Assembly (NCBI GenBank): GCA_910585095.1
Contig: CAJUBU010000009.1
Span: forward strand, 62,001-126,000
Direction of reading: 5' to 3'
Source: an uncultured Lachnospira sp.
GTDB lineage: Bacteria; Bacillota; Clostridia; Lachnospirales; Lachnospiraceae
Length of the DNA stretch: 64,000 bases
Every line of letters begins with the position of its first letter. Positions within the stretch are counted from its first letter, which is position 1. The notes under the pieces were generated by a model. That model did no database searches. It saw nothing but the letters and a program-made list of their open reading frames with translations, and had not been told where the DNA came from. This document shows, one piece after another, positions 33,132 to 42,981 of this stretch. The position numbers and the translations under genes were made by a program.

Positions 33132-33159
33132 TGTTATTTTTTTAAATATATGTTATAAT
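33132..33159 (+). promoter_or_regulatory. Promoter for the nuclease-helicase pair
   Basis: TATAAT (33154-33159) with TGTTAT 16 bases upstream. The -35 is weak. Confidence 0.45.
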
Positions 33160-33213
33160 AATTGCAGTAGAATGTCTTTATCAAATGGATAGGTGGAGTA
33201 AAATAAAGATAGT

Positions 33214-33975
33214 ATGAGCAATAATTACATGGATTACGATAATTTTCAGACAGCTTTAAAATATGTTACAGGTAAAAAACATCATTATAAGGGGATTGGA
33301 ACGTTGTCAGAAAAGACAATGCACAGTGTTTTAAAACAGTATTTTGAACCCAATGAAAATAATCAGGAAGTTGCACTAGATGGATATTATGCAGATATTT
33401 TTAATGAATCAGGTGTTATAGAGATTCAGACAAGCCAGCTTAACAAGTTAAGAGATAAATTGAGCATATTTTTGAATCATTATCCTGTGACCATTGTGTA
33501 TCCATGTCTTTATAACAAATGGATTTTATGGATGAATCCAGATACCAAAGAGGTTCATGAAAAGCGAAAGTCACCAAAACATTATACAGAATATGATGCA
33601 TTTTGTGAGTTATACAAAATTAAAATGTTTTTAAAAAATCCAAATATAAAAATTAAGTTTGTTTTGCTTGATGTGAATGAATATAAAATTCTCAATGGAT
33701 GGAATGATACAAAAAAAAGGGGTGCTGTCAAATATGACAAGATACCCATTGGTATTAGAAATATCGTAAGTATTGAACAGCAAGAAGATTATGTACAGTT
33801 TGTTCCTTATGATATTCAGATGCCATTTACATCAAAAGATTACGCAAAAGTAATCCATGTCTCATCAAAAACAGCAGGGGCAGTACTTCATATATTACAT
33901 TATATGGGGATTGTAAAAAGAACAGGAAAGAAGGGAAACGCATATTTATATGAGCTTGATAGACAATATAATTAA
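33214..33975 (+). CDS. PD-(D/E)xK-like protein with C-terminal winged helix, partner of the downstream helicase
   Basis: 253 residues; I do not know a named family. The N-terminal half resembles a PD-(D/E)xK nuclease: a helix with EKTMHSVLKQYF (~35), then GYYADIFNESGVIEIQTSQL (~65-84), where Asp and Glu-x-Gln could be the metal ligands, and LSIFLNHYPVTIVYPC. The C-terminal ~50 residues (FTSKDYAKVIHVSSKTAGAV, GIVKRTGKKGNAYLYEL) look like a winged helix. The gene overlaps the next by 26 bases, which implies translational coupling and joint function with the nuclease-helicase. The ATG at 33214 has only a weak site (AAAGATAGT). Role in DNA repair or defence is inference. Confidence 0.55.
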   Translation: MSNNYMDYDNFQTALKYVTGKKHHYKGIGTLSEKTMHSVLKQYFEPNENNQEVALDGYYADIFNESGVIEIQTSQLNKLRDKLSIFLNHYPVTIVYPCLYNKWILWMNPDTKEVHEKRKSPKHYTEYDAFCELYKIKMFLKNPNIKIKFVLLDVNEYKILNGWNDTKKRGAVKYDKIPIGIRNIVSIEQQEDYVQFVPYDIQMPFTSKDYAKVIHVSSKTAGAVLHILHYMGIVKRTGKKGNAYLYELDRQYN

Positions 33976-36463
33976 AATATCTGTTCGCAATCTTGTTGAA
34001 TTTATATTTAAGACAGGTGATATTAATGCAGGTTTGGGCATGGGACAAGATGTTAAGGCTATGCAGGAAGGTGCTAAGATTCATCGTATGCTGCAAAAAG
34101 AAGCAGGGGAATACTATCATGCTGAAGTACCGTTAAAAATGTTGATAGAAAGGCAAACCGACAATAACATTGATTATCAAATACAACTTGAAGGCAGAGC
34201 AGATGGAATTATATATGATTGGGATAAGGAAGATGAGAGTAATAAGACGGAATCTTCCAATATTTGTATTGATGAGATAAAGACGATGCAAAGTGATATC
34301 AATATATTAAAAGAACCCATTTATGTACATAAAGCACAGGCAATGTGCTATGGGGCTATGTATCTTACACAAAATCATCTTGAGAGCATCGATATAAGAC
34401 TTACTTATTGCAATTCGCAGACAAGAGAAATAAAGCAATACACAGAATGTTTTACAGCCAAAGCTTTAATGGATTGGTTTGAGGATGTCATAGAAAAATT
34501 TTCAAAATGGACGGATTTTTTATTAAAACATAAACAATTAAGGCAGTCATCGATTGTCCATTTACAATTTCCATATGATTACAGGCTAGGACAAAGAAAC
34601 CTGGTTGTGAGCGTTTATAAGACAATCGAGCAAAAAAGAAATTTATATATTCAGGCATCGACAGGAGTAGGCAAGACTTTATCAACCATTTTTCCAACGG
34701 TTGCCGCTATGGGTCAAGGTTATGTCGATAAAATTTTTTATCTTACTTCAAAAACCATAACAAGAACCGTTGCACAAGATACTTATAAATTACTTCAAGA
34801 GAATGGTCTTTGTATTAAAACGGTGACAATAACAGCAAAAGAAAAAATTTGTTTTGGCGAAAAATGCACCTGTAATCCATCGGAATGTCCTTATGCAAAA
34901 GGTCATTTTGACAGAATCAATGATGCCGTATATAATATTATTGTTGAAAATAATTTTATTGACAGGGAATGTATAGAAAAATATGCGATGAAGTATCAAG
35001 TATGCCCTTTTGAAATGGAGTTGGATATATCAAATTGGTGTGATAGCATTATTTGCGATTACAATTATGTGTTTGACCCCAGTGTAGCATTAAAGCGATA
35101 TTTTAGCGATGGAGCAAAAGGGGATTATGCCTTTCTTGTAGATGAAGCACACAATCTTGTGGATAGAGCAAGGCAAATGTATAGTGCTGTTTTGGTGAAA
35201 GAGGAGTTTCTCAAAATAAAAAAATTATTAAATGCAGTATCCTATGGAAAGCCTGTTGTAAGATATCTTGAAAAGTGTAATAAAGAGCTTTTAATGCTTA
35301 AAAGACAATGTGATACATATCGTATATTAAGCGGTGTGGAATCACTTGGAAGGCTTCCAGAGTATTTAAGCTGCCTTACTGCCGAATTGGCTCTGTTTTT
35401 TGAAAAATATACGACCTATTCAGAAAAAGATGCATTGCTGGAATTTTATTTTCATGTTAAATTTTTTATGTTTATTTATGACAAACTAGACAATAAATAT
35501 GAGATTTATACAGAGCATGACGAACATGGCGATTTTTGCATTCGTTTGTTTTGTGTAGATCCATCCAATAATATTGCACAGTGTTTAGAGATGGGAAGAA
35601 GTACCATATTTTTTTCAGCAACGCTGCTGCCAGTGAATTATTTTAAAGAAATGTTGTCTGGAGATGTCAATGATTATGCAGTATATGCGGAATCATCGTT
35701 TGATGATGATAACAGATGTGTAGTAGTGGCGTCTGATGTAAGCAGTCGATATGTTAAAAGAAATAATACAGAATATCAAAAAATTTGTACTTATATTTAT
35801 GACACAGTAACAGCACATAATGGAAAATATATGGTATATTTTCCATCTTACAGCTATATGAATGAAGTTACAATTTTGTATGAACATTTATATCCTATTC
35901 ATCGGCTGCAATTTGAAGAATCTCAGGAGATGGATTTGAATACAAATGATAATGAAAATACGGTTAAAAATGCCAAGTTGCATTTAGTTGTACAAGAAAA
36001 CTATATGACAGAAGCACAAAAAGAGTGGTTTTTAAAGTTGTTTGACAAAGGAGATTATAAAGGTTCACTGGTAGGTTTTTGTGTGATTGGAGGGGTATTT
36101 TCTGAAGGAATTGATTTAAGAGAAGAAAGTCTGATTGGAGTAATCATTGTCGGAACAGGATTACCAATGATTTGCCGACAAAGAGACATTTTGAAAGAAT
36201 ATTTTGACGGTATTGGAAAAGATGGATTTTCTTATGCATATATGTATCCTGGTATGAATAAAGTGCTTCAAGCAGCAGGAAGGGTGATAAGAACGGCGAG
36301 TGATAAAGGAATCATTGAATTATTAGATAACCGATTGCTTCGCGATGAATATCAAAATCTTTACCCCAGAGAGTGGAAGCAGGTGAATATCGTTTCTCAA
36401 AGTCAGATTAAAAATATACTATTAGAATTCTGGAAAAATGTAGTGCAATATAAAAATTTATAG
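33950..36463 (+). CDS. Rad3/DinG-type Fe-S helicase with N-terminal Cas4-like nuclease domain
   Basis: 837 residues. The N-terminal ~200 residues look like a PD-(D/E)xK exonuclease: GAKIHRMLQ, LEGRADGIIYD, ICIDEIKTM and KAQAMCYGAMYL carry the conserved His, Asp, Glu-x-Lys and QxxxY-like positions. The helicase part follows: Walker A QASTGVGKTLSTIF, an iron-sulfur cluster region with CFGEKCTCNPSECPY and CPFEME, the DEAH box FLVDEAHNLVDRARQ, and C-terminal motifs including GVFSEGIDLREESLIGV and VLQAAGRVIRTASDKG. This is an XPD-like 5'-3' DNA helicase fused to a nuclease, suited to processing DNA ends or loops. It starts inside the previous gene without a good ribosome site, so coupling is expected. 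Confidence 0.8.
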   Translation: MSLIDNIIKISVRNLVEFIFKTGDINAGLGMGQDVKAMQEGAKIHRMLQKEAGEYYHAEVPLKMLIERQTDNNIDYQIQLEGRADGIIYDWDKEDESNKTESSNICIDEIKTMQSDINILKEPIYVHKAQAMCYGAMYLTQNHLESIDIRLTYCNSQTREIKQYTECFTAKALMDWFEDVIEKFSKWTDFLLKHKQLRQSSIVHLQFPYDYRLGQRNLVVSVYKTIEQKRNLYIQASTGVGKTLSTIFPTVAAMGQGYVDKIFYLTSKTITRTVAQDTYKLLQENGLCIKTVTITAKEKICFGEKCTCNPSECPYAKGHFDRINDAVYNIIVENNFIDRECIEKYAMKYQVCPFEMELDISNWCDSIICDYNYVFDPSVALKRYFSDGAKGDYAFLVDEAHNLVDRARQMYSAVLVKEEFLKIKKLLNAVSYGKPVVRYLEKCNKELLMLKRQCDTYRILSGVESLGRLPEYLSCLTAELALFFEKYTTYSEKDALLEFYFHVKFFMFIYDKLDNKYEIYTEHDEHGDFCIRLFCVDPSNNIAQCLEMGRSTIFFSATLLPVNYFKEMLSGDVNDYAVYAESSFDDDNRCVVVASDVSSRYVKRNNTEYQKICTYIYDTVTAHNGKYMVYFPSYSYMNEVTILYEHLYPIHRLQFEESQEMDLNTNDNENTVKNAKLHLVVQENYMTEAQKEWFLKLFDKGDYKGSLVGFCVIGGVFSEGIDLREESLIGVIIVGTGLPMICRQRDILKEYFDGIGKDGFSYAYMYPGMNKVLQAAGRVIRTASDKGIIELLDNRLLRDEYQNLYPREWKQVNIVSQSQIKNILLEFWKNVVQYKNL

Positions 36464-36493
36464 AGTATAATTATGTTATATGACAAAAGCATT

Positions 36494-36510
36494 GAAAGGC
36501 ATGGTTCATT
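36494..36510 (+). repeat. GAAAGGCATGGTTCATT motif, copy 3
   Basis: One base longer than the copy before folT and directly adjacent to ATG 36511, in the position of the ribosome binding site. Confidence 0.4.
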
Positions 36511-37482
36511 ATGAATATGGATTCAGTTAAAGCAGCAGTAGAGGCTGCCATTAGTACAAATGATTTTAAAGGGGAACTTGCAAAAATTGGATTTGACAGA
36601 TTTCAAAGCCTAGAGATTAAAAAGGGTGTAAAGAGTGGTATTGATATTTATGTTTATGCAGATATTAATTATAATTCAGCACAGATGAAGTCGATACGAT
36701 TAGGGCTAGAGGAAGGTCTAGATTCTAAATTTTATGCAAATCCTGCATATACTTATATGCAGATGGAAGAAATTAAGTTAGCTATTATAGAACAAGCTGA
36801 TATGGATTTTATATGTAATCCTGCATATGATTATACTGTTATGCGCGAGATTCGTCTGGCAGAAGGGTATCATTATGATGTTAAGGAGTATGTGAATAAG
36901 GGTTGTAGCGGAGAGGCTATAAAACAGCTCAGAATAGCAGATAAAGACGGAATTGATTTAAGTTTTTATGTCAATGATGGCTATGATGATTATCAGTTAA
37001 AAGAGTTAAGAATTGGGTTGCAAAATTGCGTAGATGTCACAAAATATATGGGGCATGAGTTCAACGCTGAACAGATGAAACAGATACGTTTGGGACTTGA
37101 GGAAAAAGTTGATATTGAACAATATGCAATGCCAGGATTTTCGTCAGCACAGATGGAGCAGATTCGTCTTGGATTAAAGGATGGCGAAGATGTTGCAAGA
37201 TACACAGACCCATTTATTGATGCAGCGCAGATGAAACAGATGAGAACTGGTAATAAAGATGATTCAGCACCAGAAAATATAGTGCTTGATGATTTGCAAA
37301 GCAATGAGATTCTTCTTGGATTGGCGGCAGGACTGGACGTGAGTGTTTACGCAGACCCATGTTACAGTTATCAGCAGATGGAACAGATACGATTAGGTCT
37401 GGAAGCTGGCAGTGATGTGGCAGCATTGCTTGACAACAATCTTTCATGGGAAGAAATGAAACGTATAAGAATGGGTGTTTAA
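36511..37482 (+). CDS. Tandem-repeat protein (QMxxIRLGLExGxDV units)
   Basis: 323 residues made almost entirely of about eight ~37-residue units. Each has a core like AQMKQIRLGLEEKVDIEQY or QQMEQIRLGLEAGSDVAAL, followed by A-x-P-x-(F/Y) and a turn. The units after ~residue 45 are the clearest, and two central ones are degenerate. There is no signal peptide, membrane helix or catalytic motif. Such helical repeats suggest a cytoplasmic scaffold or protein-binding solenoid. Function unknown. A FapA-like protein follows 18 bases downstream, probably in the same transcript. Confidence 0.6.
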   Translation: MNMDSVKAAVEAAISTNDFKGELAKIGFDRFQSLEIKKGVKSGIDIYVYADINYNSAQMKSIRLGLEEGLDSKFYANPAYTYMQMEEIKLAIIEQADMDFICNPAYDYTVMREIRLAEGYHYDVKEYVNKGCSGEAIKQLRIADKDGIDLSFYVNDGYDDYQLKELRIGLQNCVDVTKYMGHEFNAEQMKQIRLGLEEKVDIEQYAMPGFSSAQMEQIRLGLKDGEDVARYTDPFIDAAQMKQMRTGNKDDSAPENIVLDDLQSNEILLGLAAGLDVSVYADPCYSYQQMEQIRLGLEAGSDVAALLDNNLSWEEMKRIRMGV

Positions 37483-37500
37483 TTGTAGAAATGGAGTGTG

Positions 37501-38907
37501 ATGGGCATGAATATGAATGATGATAAACAATTGAATAAGAGAATCACTGTCACCATTTCAGAGGACAACATGTCAGCTTATATTAGACTGAAAGCATTAG
37601 CCATAGAAGACTACGATTATACGATTGATGAGGTCAATGCCAGTATTGCCGAAGTTGGAGTAAAGATGGGGATAAAGAAAGATGTCCTACATGATATTCT
37701 TTCGGAGAAAAAGTTTGATATGGAAATTCTCTTTGCAGAGGGAAAAGCTTCTGAAGATGGCATTGATGGCAAGTATAATTTATTCTTTGATTCAAATAAT
37801 AATGGAAAGCCAACTCTAAAAGAAGATGGTTCTGTCGATTATTATAATTTAAAATTATTTGAGGTTGTTACAGAAGGTCAAAAATTGGTAGAGTATGTTC
37901 CTCCTACAAAGGGTGTTTTTGGTTTTAATGTAAGAGGAAAACTTCTTGTTCCAAGACCTGGAAAACCAAAGCTTCCGTTGAGAGGCAAGGGATTTACGAC
38001 ATCAGAAGATGGCAATACCTATTTTGCAGCGATAGATGGTAAAGTTGAATATCGAAATGCTGATTTAAATGTATATAATGTTCTTGAAATATCAGGTGAT
38101 GTGGATTTAAATGTTGGCAATATTGATTTTAATGGTGATGTGGAAATCAAAGGGAATGTAATTAGTGGTTTAGTGATTCACGCCAAAGGTTCTATTACAA
38201 TTGGCGGGCATGTTGAAGGTGCAGTGATAAAATCGGAAAAAGATATTGTATTTCGAGATGGCGTCAATGGTAAGGGTGTGGCAAGAGTAGAAGCCAAAGG
38301 CAATGTACATGCAAATTTTCTTGAAAATACACTTGTTGTATGCGAGGGAAATTTGAATGCAAATTATATATTAAACTGCAATGTGATTTGTAATGGTCAG
38401 GTTAATGTTCAGGGAAAGATAGGAACAATACAAGGCGGTGACGTTGCAGGCGTTTTGGGTGTCAATGTTGGCGGTGTAGGCAATGATTCTGGTGTTATGA
38501 CGGTTATTCGAGTTGGAGCTACAAAGGAATTAAAGCAAAAATATACGGATTTGATGGCAAGAATGAAAGAAATTAATTCAGAAATTGATATGTATAATTT
38601 GCTGCTTAACAAATATGAACACTTGAAAGCAGTTTCTTCAGACCGATATGATAAGGCAAAACATCAAAAACTTTTGCAGACTAAAATTATAAAAAATTCA
38701 GAATTTTCAAAGTGTGATGCGGATAGCAAAGCAGCTTTATACCTTATGCAGCAAGCGGAAAAAGCAAAAGTTATTGTTGATAAAAATTTGCACCCAGGCG
38801 CAAGGCTATTTATTGATGGACTTGTATATGAACCTCATGATATTGTTGCACATCTGATTATAAAAAAAGGAAAAGATAAAGTTGCTGTAGAGGGCATATG
38901 GGATTAA
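37501..38907 (+). CDS. FapA-family (DUF342) polymer-forming-type protein
   Basis: 468 residues. The N-terminal ~110 residues are a small mixed domain, and the middle (~165-345) is a beta-helix of repeated short strands: EISGDVDLNVGNIDFNGDVE, GNVISGLVIHAKGSITIGGH, GAVIKSEKDIVFRDGV. Then comes a long coiled-coil segment (~350-420) and a small C-terminal domain. This is the layout of FapA/DUF342 proteins, several of which sit in flagellar or cell-division loci. No flagellar gene is in this window. GGAG lies four bases before ATG 37501 and ten before ATG 37507; either may be the start. Confidence 0.75.
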   Translation: MGMNMNDDKQLNKRITVTISEDNMSAYIRLKALAIEDYDYTIDEVNASIAEVGVKMGIKKDVLHDILSEKKFDMEILFAEGKASEDGIDGKYNLFFDSNNNGKPTLKEDGSVDYYNLKLFEVVTEGQKLVEYVPPTKGVFGFNVRGKLLVPRPGKPKLPLRGKGFTTSEDGNTYFAAIDGKVEYRNADLNVYNVLEISGDVDLNVGNIDFNGDVEIKGNVISGLVIHAKGSITIGGHVEGAVIKSEKDIVFRDGVNGKGVARVEAKGNVHANFLENTLVVCEGNLNANYILNCNVICNGQVNVQGKIGTIQGGDVAGVLGVNVGGVGNDSGVMTVIRVGATKELKQKYTDLMARMKEINSEIDMYNLLLNKYEHLKAVSSDRYDKAKHQKLLQTKIIKNSEFSKCDADSKAALYLMQQAEKAKVIVDKNLHPGARLFIDGLVYEPHDIVAHLIIKKGKDKVAVEGIWD

Positions 38908-38962
38908 GCTAGTGGAAGTACTGGCTCTAAAATGATTACATGATATAAAACGGAGGAATGAT

Positions 38963-41900
38963 ATGAGCGGCGTTAAACGAGTATTTGTTGAAAAGAAAAA
39001 GCCTTTTGCTGTAAAAGCAAAAGAGCTTTATGATGAGATTACAGGTTATTTAAATATTAAGTCTGTAACTAATGTAAGACAGCTTATTCGTTATGATATT
39101 GAAAATCTTTCACAGGACACATATGAAAAGGCATTGATTACTGTGTTTTCAGAACCACCTGTAGACGATGTTTATGAGATGGAATTGGATTATCCAAAGG
39201 AAAGTTTTGTGTTTTCAGTAGAATTTCTGCCAGGTCAATTTGACCAAAGAGCAGATTCTGCTGAACAGTGTGTTAAATTTTTAAATGAGAATGAACAGCC
39301 TGTTATCAAGACAGCAGTTACATATGTGATAGAAGGCACATTGACGGATGAAGATAAAATTAAAATTAAGGAATTGTGCATTAATCCTGTGGACTCAAGA
39401 GAGGCAGACAGCAAGATACCAAATACTCTTTTTACAGAATTTAAGGTGCCAAGAGATGTTCAGATATTGGATGAATTTATCCATATGAATGAAGTGCAGT
39501 TAAAGGAACTTTATGATTCTTTAGGGCTTGCTATGACATTAAAGGATTTTAAGTTTATACAGGATTACTTTAAAAATGAGGAAAAAAGGAATCCTTCAAT
39601 GACTGAAATTCGTGTGCTTGACACCTACTGGTCAGACCATTGCCGCCATACAACATTTGCAACAGAACTCGTTGATGTTCAGTTTAAAGAGGGATTTTAC
39701 AAAATTCCTATGGAGCATACATATAAACAGTACCTTGATGATAGAAAAGTATTGTATAAAGATAGAAAAGATAAATATGTCTGTCTGATGGATTTAGCTC
39801 TTATGGCAATGAAGAAGCTAAAAGCGGAAGGAAAACTCGCAGACCAAGAGGAGTCCGACGAGATTAATGCTTGCAGTATCGTTGTTCCTGTGGAGATTGA
39901 TGGAAATACACAAGAGTGGCTTGTTAATTTTAAGAATGAGACACATAACCATCCTACGGAGATAGAGCCGTTTGGCGGCGCTGCCACTTGTCTTGGCGGA
40001 GCAATAAGGGACCCATTGTCAGGGCGTACATATGTATATCAGGCAATGCGTATAACAGGAGCGGCAGACCCTACAAAGCCAGTCCATGAGACACTGCACG
40101 GCAAGCTTCCTCAAAAAAAGCTTGTCACAGGAGCGGCACAGGGGTACAGCTCTTATGGAAATCAGATAGGTCTTGCGACGGGTTATGTCAAAGAAATTTA
40201 TCACCCAGATTATGTTGCAAAGAGAATGGAGATAGGGGCCGTTATGGCAGCAGCGCCAAGAGCTGCTGTTAAGAGAGAAAATTCAGACCCCGACGATATT
40301 ATTATTTTGCTTGGCGGACGGACAGGACGCGACGGCTGTGGCGGTGCAACAGGTTCTTCCAAAGTGCATACGGCAAGCTCCATTGAAACGTGTGGTGCGG
40401 AAGTACAAAAGGGAAATGCACCTACGGAGCGAAAGATGCAGCGATTGTTTAGAAGACCAGAAGTGACCCGCTTAATTAAAAAGTGTAATGACTTTGGTGC
40501 AGGCGGTGTATCGGTAGCTATTGGCGAACTTGCCGATGGACTTCGCATATCGCTTGATAAAGTTCCTAAAAAGTATGAAGGTCTTGACGGTACAGAGCTT
40601 GCCATTTCAGAGTCACAGGAACGAATGGCTGTCGTTATTGCGCCAGAAGATGTTGAAGCTTTTTTAAAGTATGCTGATGAAGAAAACCTTGAAGCGGTTG
40701 AGGTGGCTGTTGTGACAAAAGAGTCAAGACTTGTGTTAGAGTGGAGAGGAAAAGAGATTGTCAATATCTCAAGAGAATTTTTAAATACGAATGGAGCGCA
40801 TCAGGAAACATCTGTGCTTGTTGATATTCCACAAAAAGATAACTGTTATCTGAAGCCAAAGAAAGTGGAAGATGTAAGAGGCAAATGGCTTAAGACATTA
40901 TCGGATTTAAATGAATGTTCGCAAAAAGGACTTGTTGAACGCTTTGACAGCTCTATCGGAGCGGCTTCGGTACTTATGCCATACGGAGGAAAATATCAGC
41001 TTACAGAGACGCAGGCTATGGTTGCAAAATTGCCTGTGCTTGAGGGAAAATGTGATACAGTCACAATGATGTCTTATGGATTTGACCCATATCTTTCAAA
41101 GTGGAGTCCATATCATGGAGCGATGTTTGCTGTTGTTGATTCTGTTGCAAAAATTGTAGCGGCTGGCGGCGATTATACAAAAATTCGATTTACCTTTCAG
41201 GAATATTTTAGAAGAATGACCGAAGACCCATCTCGTTGGAGTCAGCCATTTGCTGCATTGCTTGGAGCATATGAGGCACAGTTAGGATTTGGACTTCCGT
41301 CTATTGGCGGCAAAGACAGTATGTCTGGTACGTTTGAAGATATTGACGTTCCTCCTACATTATGTTCATTTGCTGTGGATGTGGCAAAACAAGACGATAT
41401 TATTACACCAGAACTGAAAAAGGAAGGCAATACACTGGTGCGATTTGATATTGAAAAAAATGAATATGATATGCCAGTATTTGAACAGATAAAAACGCTT
41501 TACAGTGCAATTCATCAATTGATTGGTGATGGTGTTATCAAATCGGCTTATGTACTTGATGGAAATGGACTTGTTCCTGCATTGTCCAAGATGGCGTTTG
41601 GTAATAAGATGGGCTTTTCTATCAGTTCGGATATAAAAGAAGAAGCGTTGTTTGCACCAAGTTATGGCTGTATTGTGGCAGAAGTAGACACTTCAAGAAT
41701 TTCAGAAATCAACGTGCCTTTTATAAAGGTAGGTGAAGTAAAGAAAAATGGTGTATTTACCTACAAAGAAGTTTCTATTAATATGGAGGAAGCTATCAGT
41801 GTATGGAGTGATACGTTAGAAAAAGTATTTCCTACAAAGGCAACATTTTCAAAAGATGTTATTGATATACAACCTTATAAAACAAGCAATATCTATGTAT

Positions 41901-42715
41901 GTAAAAATAAGGTTGCAAAGCCAACGGTATTTATTCCTGTATTTCCGGGAACAAACTGTGAATATGATAGTATGAAAGCATTTGTAAAGGCAGGGGCCGA
42001 TGTCAATGTCAAGGTGTTTAGAAATATGGATGCCAATGCGATACGAGAATCAGTTGAAGAATTTGAAAAAGCAATAGCACAAGCACAGATTATTATGTTT
42101 CCAGGTGGTTTTTCAGCAGGTGATGAGCCAGATGGTTCTGCTAAATTTTTTGCTACGGCATTTAGAAATGAAAAGATGAAAGAAGCTGTTGAAAAGCTGC
42201 TTCATGAAAGAGATGGTCTTGCGCTTGGCATCTGCAATGGTTTTCAGGCTCTTATTAAACTTGGATTGGTGCCAAATGGTTCAATTACAGGACAGGATTG
42301 TAATTCACCAACATTGACCTTTAATACCATTAACCGACATATATCAAAAATGGTTTATTTAAAAGTGATGACAAACAAGAGTCCATGGCTGTCAAAGGCG
42401 ACACTTGGAGGCGTTTATTGCAATCCAGCTTCACATGGTGAAGGTCGATTTGTCGCATCGGACGAATGGATTAAAACATTGTTTGATAATGGACAAGTTG
42501 CCACACAATATTGTGATATTAATGGAAATGTCTTAATGGATGAAGAGTGGAATGTCAATGGTTCTTACATGGCTATTGAGGGTATTACCAGTCCTGATGG
42601 TAGATGTCTTGGAAAGATGGCACATTCGGAACGACGCGGCGACGGTGTTGCAATCAATATTGACGGCGAGCAGGATATGAAGATATTTGAATCGGGTGTA
42701 GCGTATTTTAAATAA
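38963..42715 (+). CDS. purL: Phosphoribosylformylglycinamidine synthase, single-chain PurL with GATase domain
   Basis: 1250 residues, the long single-chain form that fuses synthetase and glutaminase. The synthetase region has YWSDHCRHTTF, FKNETHNHPTEIEPFGGAAT, GNPAPTER-like GNAPTERKMQ and the second repeat with SIGGKDSMSGTFEDIDVPPT. The C-terminal ~280 residues are a class I glutamine amidotransferase: PVFPGTNCEYDS, FPGGFSAGDEPDG, the nucleophile in ALGICNGFQALIKLG, and PASHGEGRF. It makes FGAM from FGAR and glutamine, the fourth step of purine synthesis. GGAGG precedes ATG 38963. No other pur gene is adjacent, and a structured intergenic element follows. Confidence 0.95.
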   Translation: MSGVKRVFVEKKKPFAVKAKELYDEITGYLNIKSVTNVRQLIRYDIENLSQDTYEKALITVFSEPPVDDVYEMELDYPKESFVFSVEFLPGQFDQRADSAEQCVKFLNENEQPVIKTAVTYVIEGTLTDEDKIKIKELCINPVDSREADSKIPNTLFTEFKVPRDVQILDEFIHMNEVQLKELYDSLGLAMTLKDFKFIQDYFKNEEKRNPSMTEIRVLDTYWSDHCRHTTFATELVDVQFKEGFYKIPMEHTYKQYLDDRKVLYKDRKDKYVCLMDLALMAMKKLKAEGKLADQEESDEINACSIVVPVEIDGNTQEWLVNFKNETHNHPTEIEPFGGAATCLGGAIRDPLSGRTYVYQAMRITGAADPTKPVHETLHGKLPQKKLVTGAAQGYSSYGNQIGLATGYVKEIYHPDYVAKRMEIGAVMAAAPRAAVKRENSDPDDIIILLGGRTGRDGCGGATGSSKVHTASSIETCGAEVQKGNAPTERKMQRLFRRPEVTRLIKKCNDFGAGGVSVAIGELADGLRISLDKVPKKYEGLDGTELAISESQERMAVVIAPEDVEAFLKYADEENLEAVEVAVVTKESRLVLEWRGKEIVNISREFLNTNGAHQETSVLVDIPQKDNCYLKPKKVEDVRGKWLKTLSDLNECSQKGLVERFDSSIGAASVLMPYGGKYQLTETQAMVAKLPVLEGKCDTVTMMSYGFDPYLSKWSPYHGAMFAVVDSVAKIVAAGGDYTKIRFTFQEYFRRMTEDPSRWSQPFAALLGAYEAQLGFGLPSIGGKDSMSGTFEDIDVPPTLCSFAVDVAKQDDIITPELKKEGNTLVRFDIEKNEYDMPVFEQIKTLYSAIHQLIGDGVIKSAYVLDGNGLVPALSKMAFGNKMGFSISSDIKEEALFAPSYGCIVAEVDTSRISEINVPFIKVGEVKKNGVFTYKEVSINMEEAISVWSDTLEKVFPTKATFSKDVIDIQPYKTSNIYVCKNKVAKPTVFIPVFPGTNCEYDSMKAFVKAGADVNVKVFRNMDANAIRESVEEFEKAIAQAQIIMFPGGFSAGDEPDGSAKFFATAFRNEKMKEAVEKLLHERDGLALGICNGFQALIKLGLVPNGSITGQDCNSPTLTFNTINRHISKMVYLKVMTNKSPWLSKATLGGVYCNPASHGEGRFVASDEWIKTLFDNGQVATQYCDINGNVLMDEEWNVNGSYMAIEGITSPDGRCLGKMAHSERRGDGVAINIDGEQDMKIFESGVAYFK

Positions 42716-42733
42716 GTAAATGTAAAATTTATT

Positions 42734-42848
42734 CCTGCGAGCAACGAGCCAAGCGAACATGCTTGCGGCATGTTTGCCTTTTCATTTAGCGACTGCCGCA
42801 AGGGTCAAATACCCCGCAGCTTGCTATGGGGTATTTGACTTTCGCAGG
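42734..42848. repeat. Multi-hairpin element with mutually exclusive stems after purL
   Basis: An outer stem CCTGCGA (42734) / TCGCAGG (42848) encloses three stems. Two compete: AACATGC/GCATGTT (42756-42762 / 42768-42774) and CTTGCGGCA/TGCCGCAAG (42762-42770 / 42794-42802). The third is GTCAAATACCCC/GGGGTATTTGAC (42804-42815 / 42828-42839). The last motif also occurs at 17025. A related hairpin, GTCAAATA...TATTTGAC, lies at 42896-42930. Confidence 0.5.
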
Positions 42849-42895
42849 TAATAAGTCAAGTTGTTATGTTTACAGATTTGGTGATTATTATAAAG

Positions 42896-42930
42896 GTCAA
42901 ATATACATTGTTTGTAATGTGGTATTTGAC
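42896..42930. repeat. Second GTCAAATA hairpin
   Basis: GTCAAATAT pairs with GGTATTTGAC; the inner ATT/AAT pairs are weak. It looks like a decayed sister of the hairpin at 42804. Confidence 0.4.
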
Positions 42931-42981
42931 TTTTGTGTTAATAATAGATTTTATAGTTATTGAATAAGTGAAAGGATTTAT

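Noticed and set aside
40210..40764. A 184-codon minus-strand frame in purL.
   Set aside because: It is antisense to highly conserved purL sequence and lacks any start context.
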